Shown here one piece after another: positions 47,826-54,981 of a DNA stretch of 55,165 nucleotides (position 1 is its first letter; every line of letters begins with the position of its first letter). Source of the stretch: Cypionkella sp. (GTDB taxonomy: Bacteria; Pseudomonadota; Alphaproteobacteria; Rhodobacterales; Rhodobacteraceae); the NCBI RefSeq assembly GCF_028290025.1, contig NZ_JAQGKQ010000095.1:1-55165 (forward strand), read 5' to 3'. Both the position numbers and the translations under genes were made by a program. The notes beneath the pieces were generated by a model. It was not told the origin of the DNA and made no database searches. It saw only the letters and a program-made list of their open reading frames with translations.

Positions 47826-49144
47826 GATATGCTTTTTGAGTTCGGGGAATAAGCTGCAAGGTCGCCTACTAGATCGAATATCGCGCGATTCAGCTCGCTA
47901 GCACCGTGCAGTGGCACCGCTTGCTCCTCCCCATCGTAAAGGCCAGCCCCTTGCATATGATATACGCTGAAATTCTCGTGCCCAACAGATTGGCGCAGGA
48001 TCGAGTCGGAATGTGTAATAAGCCACAACTGGTGATTAAGTGCTTGCCCGATATGCTTGTGGTAAAAATCCGGAAGCCCTTCGGTAAGTCTAGGGTTGAG
48101 ATGAAGTTCCGGTTCGTCAAACATTATGATTGAGTTCTTGGGAGATTCATTCTTTAGTCGAAGATATCCGTAAATCAGTTCCTTTTCACCTGAGCTAAGA
48201 TCGCCTAGATCATGTTTTCCAGCAGCTGTGATCACGTCAAATGTTAATCGTCCGTCGCTTTCTGGTCTAACACCAAGAAATTTTTTGCCGGGAAAAAATT
48301 TGTCGAACATTTCTTTTACCGTATCTACTAAACTCATGGACTTATAGTCGACATCGTGCAAAGTCGAAAATTCTTTGGAAATTAAATCCCTGACATAGGC
48401 GGAAGCAAGTTCACTTTTTACGTTCCCGTACTTGTTCGCTGAATTATAAAGTGCATGTGTTTGCCGTTGATTTTCATATTGCTCAAGCTGCAAGCTGATT
48501 CCGCCAACGTTTTCTCTTCCAAAAGATCTTTGGGGACCGTGATAATCAAACTTGCCTATGTGTGCTGGATCATAAATTGCGAAGATCCGCGACAGTACAA
48601 TAGAAGGCAAGAGTTCCGTCGTGCCGTCAGCACTGTAAGTGAGGTGACCCGGAATTATTCTTTCGTTTAAATCTTTCAAGAATACTGGAAGTTCATTTTC
48701 GACTTCGTTTCTTACCGAATCTCGATGACCTCGCAGATTGTCGGCCATGCTAGCGTCTTCAAAATTCTTCCATTCCAACGCATATTCAGGGACCCGACGC
48801 CGGTAGGCCGCAGTCCGCAGTACTGATGCAGCGTTTGCGTGCAACCATGTTCTCTCGCTTTCGGACAATGTTAATTCGGCATAGATCGTCATCGGTTGGC
48901 TTTTGTCTTGCAGGATTGCGTTAAGAGAATTATTGCCAATCGAAAGACCGTGCTCACCATACCAACTTTGTATTTCGTTGGCGAAATAGCCGCCATACAC
49001 AGATTTCCAAAGCTTTAATGCATCAAATATAGACGACTTTCCACATCCATTGGGTCCCGCTATTACCACGGTGTCTGCAAGGTTGTTTAGTTCAATGTGC
49101 GTAATGCCTTTAAAGTTTGTAATGATCAGTGTTTCAATTTTCAA
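47744..49144 (-). CDS. OLD/AriA-like ABC-class ATPase half
   Basis: A 466-residue AAA/ABC-class ATPase of the OLD/RecF-like group: Walker A GPNGCGKSS at 30-38, signature DLSSGEKELIYGYLRL, Walker B SIIMFDEPELHLNP, and H-loop LITHSDSILR. The start is TTG with a perfect AGGAGG 6 bases upstream. After LAAYSPNSK the frame runs into unrelated sequence; the homologous continuation is the overlapping TOPRIM frame. Paired ATPase and DUF4435 proteins make the PARIS anti-phage system, which also exists as a fusion; this locus looks like a fused form broken by one base. Confidence 0.82.
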   Translation of the reverse strand: MKIETLIITNFKGITHIELNNLADTVVIAGPNGCGKSSIFDALKLWKSVYGGYFANEIQSWYGEHGLSIGNNSLNAILQDKSQPMTIYAELTLSESERTWLHANAASVLRTAAYRRRVPEYALEWKNFEDASMADNLRGHRDSVRNEVENELPVFLKDLNERIIPGHLTYSADGTTELLPSIVLSRIFAIYDPAHIGKFDYHGPQRSFGRENVGGISLQLEQYENQRQTHALYNSANKYGNVKSELASAYVRDLISKEFSTLHDVDYKSMSLVDTVKEMFDKFFPGKKFLGVRPESDGRLTFDVITAAGKHDLGDLSSGEKELIYGYLRLKNESPKNSIIMFDEPELHLNPRLTEGLPDFYHKHIGQALNHQLWLITHSDSILRQSVGHENFSVYHMQGAGLYDGEEQAVPLHGASELNRAIFDLVGDLAAYSPNSKSISWKGAGTQSSMSISFTRFSQNFRKGLT

Positions 49145-49558
49145 AACGTTCCTCCTGGAACATATATTGTTATCATCCAGAAATGCTCACAGATACCAAT
49201 CAGATTTAGTGAAAGGTAATATAACTAAAATTTGAGCATATTTTCGTTTGCAGTCATGTGCATCTTAGCGATTAGTTGCAGTCGGTCAATCCTCACATCA
49301 ACACCTTGACTTGTTAATTCGGCCATCATGGGCCAATGGCAGAATTCTACACCGAGATTGTCTTGGAAAACAGAAGGCTTTACAGATCGTGGGTAATGGC
49401 GCACCGCTTACGGCATGACATCTTCGAAGAGATTGTCTTGTCCCCCAGCAGTGGTAGGTGTCCTTTGATCCTGCGATGAACATGCAGTATGCGACAATGC
49501 AGTACCGTCGACAGACCTTTCGCTTGCCTTTCTTGCCTTCAGTCAAAGAAAGTTTTTC
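49145..49558. other. Gap between divergent defence-type genes
   Basis: This holds both promoters. The 12-base sequence GAGATTGTCTTG occurs twice (49354 and 49429, 75 bp apart). A 34-codon minus-strand frame (49225-49329) looks protein-like (LTSQGVDVRIDRLQLIAKMH) but has no ribosome site; it may be the tail of a lost gene. Confidence 0.4.
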
Positions 49559-50344
49559 ATGTTATATAAATTCGTAGGCGGCGATCACGATGCCATCTTA
49601 AACGTGTTTGAAAAGGCAGTAGTTCAGGGGTCGATCAAATTCAACTCCGCCTTCCATTGCAATGACCCTTTTGAATTTAAGTTCCGATCCGTTGCACCAA
49701 AAGACCGTGAAACGTTTGATGAATGGCACAGACAGCATGCGCCAGAAAAAACGGAATACGAAAAGGAAAATGCTTGGCGTAGTTTCGAAGGAGATGCTAA
49801 GGAGTTTAATACTCAGTTTTGGCCGCGCGTCCAACTGATGGGAAACGTTTACGTTTCTTGCTTAAGTCAGCGATGGGATAGCCATTTGATGTGGGCGCAC
49901 TATTGTAATGCACACACTGGGTTCGTGGTTTGTTACGATACGAAAATTGTCGATTTTCTAAAATCTGATAAGGACTCTATAGCCAGCGGTGCAGTCAATT
50001 ACAGCCTTGAACTGCCATGTGTAAACTGGTTCTCTGATCCGCCTAGCGCACTCAGACCAATAATGGCTACCAAGTCTCTAGAGTGGTCATACGAAAAGGA
50101 AATTCGCTTCGCCTGTAAGGGAGAAGCACTTCAGCAGGCCATATTCAAAATAGGCGATCAAAGTGTTATTTCTGGCATTATACTTGGATCAAGAGCATCG
50201 CAAGGATTAATAAAAAGAGCATTGGACTATCAAAAGACAAGAGAGAGTTTTATCGTGAAGATGATATGCTCAAAGCTCGGAACCTTTGATCTTGCCACGT
50301 TTGACGTCGAAGACAACGCATTTTACTCGAATGAGTTTCTTTAG
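49559..50344 (+). CDS. DUF2971 domain protein
   Basis: A 261-residue protein of the DUF2971 family, recognised by the start YKFVGGDHDAI and FNSAFHCNDPFEFKF, the central VSCLSQRWDSHLMWAHYC with GFVVCYD, and WSYEKEIRFACKG. The family is common in accessory regions near restriction and other defence genes; its activity is not established. It is divergent from the ATPase gene, so a link to it is possible but unproven. Confidence 0.85.
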   Translation: MLYKFVGGDHDAILNVFEKAVVQGSIKFNSAFHCNDPFEFKFRSVAPKDRETFDEWHRQHAPEKTEYEKENAWRSFEGDAKEFNTQFWPRVQLMGNVYVSCLSQRWDSHLMWAHYCNAHTGFVVCYDTKIVDFLKSDKDSIASGAVNYSLELPCVNWFSDPPSALRPIMATKSLEWSYEKEIRFACKGEALQQAIFKIGDQSVISGIILGSRASQGLIKRALDYQKTRESFIVKMICSKLGTFDLATFDVEDNAFYSNEFL

Positions 50345-50367
50345 TGGTTTTGTATGCCACTCTCTGG

Positions 50368-50391
50368 ATCAGAGGTTGCAGGTTCGAGTCC
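50368..50391 (+). other. tRNA 3'-half-like fragment (possible att remnant)
   Basis: The string ATCAGAGG followed by TTGCAGGTTCGAGTCC matches the end of an anticodon stem, variable loop and T-arm of a tRNA. The 5' half and the acceptor end are absent and the T-stem does not close. Integrases often use tRNA 3' ends, so it may be an attachment-site remnant. Chance similarity is not excluded. Confidence 0.35.
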
Positions 50392-50508
50392 AGATTGTTT
50401 GCCAGACACCTTGCAGACACACCCGCAACATAAGAAACAACGGGAACATTCGAGAGTTTCCTCATGCCTTCCATGCGTCCATCAGGTAGCCCAATACGCA
50501 ACCGAGTC

Positions 50509-50778
50509 ATGACCGACGCGGCAAACGATAACATGCTGATCATAATGAAGTGCAACGGCTGCAAAAAGACCGTCCATTTTTGGGCCGTTGATTTGATCAA
50601 AGTCCTAGGCCCGAGGCACCAAATACACGTTCCCCCGTTCGCTTGCAGCCGATGCAAAACGATGGAGTACATCCATATGTCTTGGGCCGTTGCGAACAGT
50701 CACAACACCCAAGAATTAACGGTCAGGCGTCCAGTGGAGCTAGTCGTGAAGTGGCTTTGGAAAGATGAAAAGGCGTGA
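50509..50778 (+). CDS. Small zinc-ribbon-like protein with two CxxC motifs
   Basis: An 89-residue protein with two Cys pairs, CNGC (15 and 18) and CSRC (46 and 49), suggesting one bound zinc. Between them is HFWAVDLIKVLGPRHQIHVP, and the C-terminus is RRPVELVVKWLWKDEKA. Similar small proteins occur in other alphaproteobacteria, as far as I recall. A start at 50464 is also open. It lies just before the duplicated cassette. Function unknown. Confidence 0.6.
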   Translation: MTDAANDNMLIIMKCNGCKKTVHFWAVDLIKVLGPRHQIHVPPFACSRCKTMEYIHMSWAVANSHNTQELTVRRPVELVVKWLWKDEKA

Positions 50779-50788
50779 TGGCGTTCGA

Positions 50789-50875
50789 TCACAACCTATG
50801 TGTGAACAGAATCCACAATGCCAAAACATAGCAGGCAACCAACAAAACCAAAGCAACCTTTGCGTAAATCGGCAT
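50789..50875 (-). CDS. 28-residue single-span peptide, copy A
   Basis: A very short frame with a strong GAGGGG site 8 bases before the ATG. The peptide is almost one hydrophobic helix (AKVALVLLVACYVLALWILF) with a basic end. A diverged copy (19 of 28 residues identical) occurs at 52783-52869 with the same kind of ribosome site, and a longer relative at 52379-52507. Retention of frame, start, stop and ribosome site in two copies argues that it is translated. Its form recalls type I toxins; no evidence beyond shape. Confidence 0.6.
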   Translation of the reverse strand: MPIYAKVALVLLVACYVLALWILFTHRL

Positions 50876-51050
50876 GTCAGTCACCCCTCGTTTGAAGCGC
50901 AAAAATCAACTTATCGGATGTGCAGCGGTTTTGGCAAGAAGCTGCTTACATCGAAGCGGACTAATCGGCGGGTTTTGGCGCAACTACGTCTTATGGCAAC
51001 AAAGTCAGCAATCAGGAGTTGAACGATATGGGTCTAGAAGGAGTCAGCCG

Positions 51051-51341
51051 ATGGCAGCGGGAAATAATCCGAATAAACCACCTGATAACAATACGTTAGC
51101 CAAAAGAAGCGACTCTGATAGGTCAAATTGGAGTGTCGAAGCTTTTCACGCCGAACAAATGATAAAAGTGTCCGTTCGAGTGTCGCGGCGAGGTTATGCG
51201 AGTTCGCCCGAACGTTTAGCGTGGTTCGCTGATATCGAAGATGCATACTTGAACGCTTTGACCATGGACGACGAAACGCGAGACAGGATTTTGATTCATC
51301 TTGCGAAAATCATCACCACGGAGTTTCCGCCGGAAAAGTGA
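51051..51341 (+). CDS. Small soluble protein, cassette copy A
   Basis: A 96-residue protein with AGGAG 7 bases before the ATG. A polar, low-complexity N-terminus is followed by a helical domain (FHAEQMIKVSVRVSRRG, LAWFADIEDAYLNALTMDD, HLAKIITTEF). Diverged relatives lie at 53043-53357 (frameshifted) and 53809-54057. An upstream in-frame extension to 50874 is not supported by a ribosome site. No family recognised. Confidence 0.65.
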   Translation: MAAGNNPNKPPDNNTLAKRSDSDRSNWSVEAFHAEQMIKVSVRVSRRGYASSPERLAWFADIEDAYLNALTMDDETRDRILIHLAKIITTEFPPEK

Positions 51342-51398
51342 TGAGGCGCAACCGATTCATTAGTGCGGAGTTGGTTACTGCAATGGGAAGGACGCATC

Positions 51399-51614
51399 AT
51401 GCTGAAGTCCACCCTTGCCCGGATACTGCTTGGGGCCGAACGAAGCTGGAAGCTGTTGTTTTCGCTACTTGTAATTTGGTCATTGGAAATGGTTTTGGTT
51501 ACGTTCGCTGCAAGAAATCTGGGTGGATGGAACCTTGTCGGGTATCTGAATTTTCCGCTGATACTACCAGTGATTTTATGGTTCTGTTGGTTGAATGGTA
51601 GTCCAGATGATTAG
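51399..51614 (+). CDS. Small two-span membrane protein, cassette copy A
   Basis: A 71-residue protein. A conserved GAERSWKLLF segment leads into two hydrophobic spans separated by a GGW turn (LLVIWSLEMVLVTFAARNL, then FPLILPVILWFCWLNG) and an acidic end. AAGGA lies 8 bases before the ATG. It is clearly homologous to the protein at 53427-53645. It follows the 96-residue gene closely on the same strand. Function unknown. Confidence 0.7.
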   Translation: MLKSTLARILLGAERSWKLLFSLLVIWSLEMVLVTFAARNLGGWNLVGYLNFPLILPVILWFCWLNGSPDD

Positions 51615-51837
51615 CCCAACACGACTGAAAACACGAAATAAATTTCAGCCAACGAAAAATAAATTGAACTTTGTAAACCAAAGAAACAACGATATTTCGA
51701 TCATTTGCCCTTTCATTTCATTTAATCGATTGACTTCTCTCAAACAATTACTTTCGCAAGCCTGTTGACAATAGATTACGATTCGGCGCAAGGCATGGGT
51801 ATTCACAATGAATATTGATCGCAAAGGAAAATTGATC

Positions 51838-52302
51838 ATGAAATACACAACCAAGACGGTTAAGAACGCTAACCAGATTATACAACATAAAGCCTTATTG
51901 TCAGACGCAGATTTTTTCCAGCGCGGCACGAAGAAACTTCAGCGTATTGGATACAGCCCCGAGAAAATGTCGGAACTTCTATTTGAAGCCTCATTCGCAA
52001 TCGTTGTGTGTGCTTCTTTGAAATGGGTGAATATTGGTCGCATTGTCGCTGAAATTGTTGATGAAGCATCCAACTGTGCGCAAATCATTGTGGAATGCTC
52101 GGTATTGATTGCACATGAAATTGACGGGATAGTATCTTTTGGCGCTGAAAACGTTACGCTGTATCATCCAAACGGCGATTTTCCCCCGTATAGTCATGTC
52201 GGCGAAATTCCGGAGTGGTTGATAGACTTAAGCAGTGATGGCGTTGATATTGATGAGTTACAGTATCCACCGACAACATCCGATTTACCATTGGCTGCAT
52301 AA
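51838..52302 (+). CDS. Hypothetical protein between the cassette copies
   Basis: A 154-residue protein with a basic N-terminus, a moderately hydrophobic middle (LLFEASFAIVVCASLKWVNI, AQIIVECSVLIAHEIDGIV) and an acidic, proline-containing C-terminus. AAAGGA lies 9 bases before the ATG. A longer frame from 51808 is open. No family recognised; the length and composition do not resemble a chance frame. Confidence 0.6.
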   Translation: MKYTTKTVKNANQIIQHKALLSDADFFQRGTKKLQRIGYSPEKMSELLFEASFAIVVCASLKWVNIGRIVAEIVDEASNCAQIIVECSVLIAHEIDGIVSFGAENVTLYHPNGDFPPYSHVGEIPEWLIDLSSDGVDIDELQYPPTTSDLPLAA

Positions 52303-52378
52303 CGTCTGGGATTGGTTTAAGTGGGGGATTGGTGAAAGCCGATCTCTACTGCCCGCTTGCTTCTTTGACCAGTGACGG

Positions 52379-52507
52379 CTACTCGGCAACAGTGATTACA
52401 CCTTGCAGTTCTTCGCGCGTTTGGATGTTAACTTTGGCAAACGCAAAGATTGTGACAACGTACGCCGTCAACAGCAAAACAAAGGAAACTTTGGCCCTTT
52501 TTGTCAT
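52379..52507 (-). CDS. 42-residue single-span peptide related to the 28-residue peptides
   Basis: It has GGGGA about 9 bases before the ATG. The first half (KRAKVSFVLLLTAYVVTIFA) aligns with the 28-residue peptides through an AKV..VLL...YV pattern; a polar tail (NIQTREELQGV) follows. It is the third member of a minus-strand small membrane peptide family in this island. Function unknown. Confidence 0.55.
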   Translation of the reverse strand: MTKRAKVSFVLLLTAYVVTIFAFAKVNIQTREELQGVITVAE

Positions 52508-52602
52508 CGGCACTATCCCCAATTATGTCAAAATGGTTTCTCTTTTTTTGAACTTTATTGGAAACAAAATCGTTACAACCGGAATAAACTGCGGCAAAGA
52601 CC

Positions 52603-52625
52603 CGCCGACACCGAAGCGGCGTTTT
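52603..52625 (+). terminator. Terminator-like hairpin inside a duplicated segment
   Basis: CGCCG (52603-52607) pairs with CGGCG (52617-52621) and is followed by TTTT. A similar but less well-paired sequence lies at about 53688-53710. Confidence 0.5.
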
Positions 52626-52782
52626 AGGCTATTTCTTGCTTATAATGCAGGATTTGATACGAGCACAGGCCCGGGAAGCGTTGGCAGAGTTGATGCAGCA
52701 CATCAGCGCAGGATGCCCAACATGTTCAAGGACGCCATCGCTCGCATACTGATAGGTCGAACAACCTTGAAGGTTTAGTTGG

Positions 52783-52869
52783 TCAAAACGTGCGGGTAAA
52801 AATGATCCACAAGGCAAACACGTAGCAAGCGAGCAACAACACCGCCGCGACCTTTGCAAACATCGGCAT
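52783..52869 (-). CDS. 28-residue single-span peptide, copy B
   Basis: Same length and layout as copy A: an AGGGGAG site about 8 bases before the ATG, a hydrophobic helix (AKVAAVLLLACYVFALWIIF) and a short end with arginine. A TTGCTG / TATTTT promoter-like pair with 17-bp spacing lies upstream. Nineteen of 28 residues match copy A. Confidence 0.6.
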   Translation of the reverse strand: MPMFAKVAAVLLLACYVFALWIIFTRTF

Positions 52870-53042
52870 GCCGAACACTCCCCTACTCACATAAGATCAA
52901 AAATACGAATGATCAGTACGTCCAGCAATAACGCGCCTAAAGGTTAGCAGACCATCGGCAAAAACTTGCGCAGTTTGTAACATGTGCAACGGACTCGACA
53001 TTTGAGAGTTAGCTGCACACCAACCAAGCAAGGATTGAGGCG

Positions 53043-53357
53043 ATGGCGTCGAACAATGATCGGAATTTCCAATGATATCCGAACGATAAAGCGTAGTGAT
53101 GCCTTTGACGATGATCAACAAAGCGAGTGCAACCAAGAAATTCTGTACGCCGAACATCTGATAAAAGCAGCGATTCGGTTGGGCCGGATCATCTATGGTA
53201 ACCAGAACGCTTAGGATGGTTTGATCAAATCGAAGTGGCATATTTGAATGCATACATGACGAACGATAAAGCACGAAGCATAGCGATGCTCGAACTCGCA
53301 ACCGTCATCGAAAATAGTTTTCCTTGGCACCTTGAGTGCGCTGGCAACTTACATTAA
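53043..53357 (+). pseudogene. Cassette copy B of the small soluble protein, frameshifted
   Basis: The frame containing YAEHLIKAAIRLGR (up to the stop at 53212) and the following frame containing PERLGWFDQIEVAYLNAY (to 53357) together align with the intact 96-residue protein. One missing C at 53202-53203 explains the break. The start region is also unclear: the ATG at 53043 that matches copy A closes after ten codons, so a second indel is likely. Probably decayed. Confidence 0.6.
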
Positions 53358-53426
53358 GCGAAACGAGCAAAATGGAGCAGCCGCCCTACTGCATAGCGTG
53401 AATCGTAAAGCGGCACAGGACTTACT

Positions 53427-53645
53427 ATGATGTGCAAGGCCGCTGTAGTTCAAATAACGCGTGGCGCAGAACGAAGCTGGAAAGTATTGTTCCCCCTCGT
53501 GATGGTTTGGCTTATCCAGATGCTCTTGGTGACGTTTGCCCCAAACCGTGTCGGCGGATGGTATCTAATGGGCTATCTCTCCTTTCCCCTGCTATTGCCG
53601 ATTATTTTATGGCTTTGTTGGCTGAATGGATATCCCGAAGATTAG
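53427..53645 (+). CDS. Small two-span membrane protein, cassette copy B
   Basis: A 72-residue homologue of the protein at 51399-51614, sharing GAERSWK, the MLLVTFAP..GGW turn, and PIILWLCWLNGYPED. AGGA lies about 7 bases before the ATG. It is intact although the neighbouring copy B gene is frameshifted. Function unknown. Confidence 0.68.
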   Translation: MMCKAAVVQITRGAERSWKVLFPLVMVWLIQMLLVTFAPNRVGGWYLMGYLSFPLLLPIILWLCWLNGYPED

Positions 53646-53808
53646 GCTACCACGTCGCGTAAGTTCTGTCAGAGGACTGGCAAAAACACGCCGATACCGA
53701 AGCGGAGCTTTGGGCGATTTGTTGCTCATGCTTTGCAAAATGCTTGCGACCACTAACTTAGCGCTTTTGCCATGCTATTTGTGCTAGCGAGTCGCCGCGT
53801 GAGAAAGC

Positions 53809-54057
53809 ATGAACAAGAAAAATGCAGAAAATGCGGCTGTCACATCACTTTGGCTTGCGCGAGTGGCTAACCGAGATGATGCTGAAAAGCTTGGACAATT
53901 AGACTCAATTGAACACATTTTATCAATCGCTTTGAAACTCAAAGATGATGCCCGATACGAAGCTTTAGCTTATCTCACCGCCATTGTTGAGCAGAAATTT
54001 AGTTGGTTGGTGTCGGATTTTCGCCGATTGGCATATGCCTATCGAATGCCAAGGTGA
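53809..54057 (+). CDS. Small soluble protein, third relative
   Basis: An 82-residue protein whose middle (KLGQLDSIEHILSIALKLKD, YLTAIVEQKFSW) aligns with the cassette protein at 51051-51341 and its frameshifted copy through the pattern L..IE..L..A....D.AR...L...I...F. The ribosome site is weak (GAGA). It is followed by DNA resembling that after copy A (an AACACGACTG element). Function unknown. Confidence 0.6.
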   Translation: MNKKNAENAAVTSLWLARVANRDDAEKLGQLDSIEHILSIALKLKDDARYEALAYLTAIVEQKFSWLVSDFRRLAYAYRMPR

Positions 54058-54100
54058 ATGGTGCCCAACACTTCTAAACACGACTGCAAACACGCTCCAT

Positions 54101-54129
54101 AACACCTTCCAAAACACCTTCCAAAACAC
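54101..54129. repeat. 12-bp tandem repeat
   Basis: AACACCTTCCAA occurs twice in direct tandem and begins a third time (AACAC). It lies just after the last small gene. Confidence 0.7.
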
Positions 54130-54256
54130 TCGATTCCAGCCCTATAAATTGGGTCAAAATTGACTGGTAAATGCATGGTGCAATCTCGAATTATTCAATG
54201 AAATCAATGGTGTTTTCCATTTAAGGGCAAATAGATCGCTGTTTAACGAATATTCG

Positions 54257-54278
54257 GGTAGGCATACCCCTACCTTTT
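54257..54278 (+). terminator. Weak terminator-like hairpin
   Basis: GGTAGG (54257-54262) pairs with CCTACC (54269-54274), followed by TTTT. It is about 200 bp after the last small gene. Confidence 0.4.
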
Positions 54279-54425
54279 GCATATTTGCCTCGAAAGTTGA
54301 CCATTAACACATTGATATTGTTGGGTTAATTACAGCCCAAATGAAGCAAATTGGAAGTGGTACGTTTTTCGGAAATGGGTGCGGAACGGAATATTGAATC
54401 TGCCTTCAGCAATCGTCGAATAACG

Positions 54426-54597
54426 GCATGGGATTGCTTTCCATAATGTTGATTTAGATCAAAACCGGAATATGGAATGATCGGTAAGGGGTTTGTACTT
54501 TCCGTTTCAAAACCGAAGATACATCTGTTGAATAATGAAACCGGGAAGATTTTCAAAACCTGTTGATGATGGATGATAACTGCATGGGATTTCTTTG
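54426..54597. repeat. Short interspersed direct repeats
   Basis: TCAAAACC recurs at 54459, 54507 and 54553 (46-48 bp apart). GCATGGGATT followed by a T-rich run recurs at 54426 and 54582. A minus-strand open frame here (54326-54616) contains the repeat translations and has no domain, so I treat the segment as non-coding repeat DNA. Confidence 0.5.
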
Positions 54598-54693
54598 GTA
54601 AGGTTTCAGACTTCATTTCATTTCTTCAGACTCAATTTGAAATCTAAGGACTGATTCAATGGACTCAAAATAGGATACCATCCCAGTGATATT

Positions 54694-54862
54694 TTAGGTG
54701 CGATAGCGCCGTTTAAACTAACTGTTCGATCTAATAAAATCCAAATAAGAAATACATCATAGTGACAAATTTAGGCTGATAAGCCGTTTAACTTGATACT
54801 TTCCAATATCATCCAAACAGAAATCCTTTTTCCTGTACAATTAGGTGCGATAGCGCCGTTTA
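54694..54862. repeat. Repeat array of GATA-loop hairpins
   Basis: Three units at 54694, 54771 and 54841 (77 and 70 bp apart) share TTAGG, a hairpin, and CCGTTTA. Units 1 and 3 are identical over 22 bases. Stems are GGTGC/GCGCC in units 1 and 3 and GGCT/AGCC in unit 2, all with the loop GATA. Units 2 and 3 also share TGATACTTTC and CATCCAAA downstream. No gene is visible. Confidence 0.7.
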
Positions 54863-54981
54863 GACTGATACTTTCAACTTCATCCAAATGGGTCTACTCT
54901 TTGAATTTCATCAAGACAAAACAACCATCCATCCAATATCCAACAATTTTAGACTTGATATTCACTCCCCTTATAGATAGA

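Larger units (their letters stand above)
50789..53645. repeat. Diverged duplication of a three-gene cassette
   Basis: Copy A (50789-51614) and copy B (52783-53645) have the same order: minus-strand 28-residue peptide, plus-strand soluble protein, plus-strand two-span protein. A further non-coding match of about 65 bp joins 52590-52655 and 53673-53740. The copies are too different to be an assembly artefact, so the duplication is old. Confidence 0.75.

Noticed and set aside
47744..47850. Programmed -1 frameshift in the ATPase/TOPRIM gene
   Set aside because: The A-rich site reads A AAA AGC, which is not a standard slippery heptamer, and no stimulatory hairpin was recognised. A missing base is simpler.
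50765..51022. Plus-strand frame of 85 codons over the 28-residue peptide
   Set aside because: It has no ribosome site or domain and is antisense to the better-supported peptide frame.
52645..52752. 35-codon plus-strand frame with LIRAQAREALAELMQHI
   Set aside because: It looks somewhat protein-like, but it has no ribosome site and no counterpart in the other cassette copy.
54326..54616. Minus-strand 96-codon frame in the repeat region
   Set aside because: The sequence follows the DNA repeats (SHAVI occurs twice) and has no domain or convincing ribosome site.
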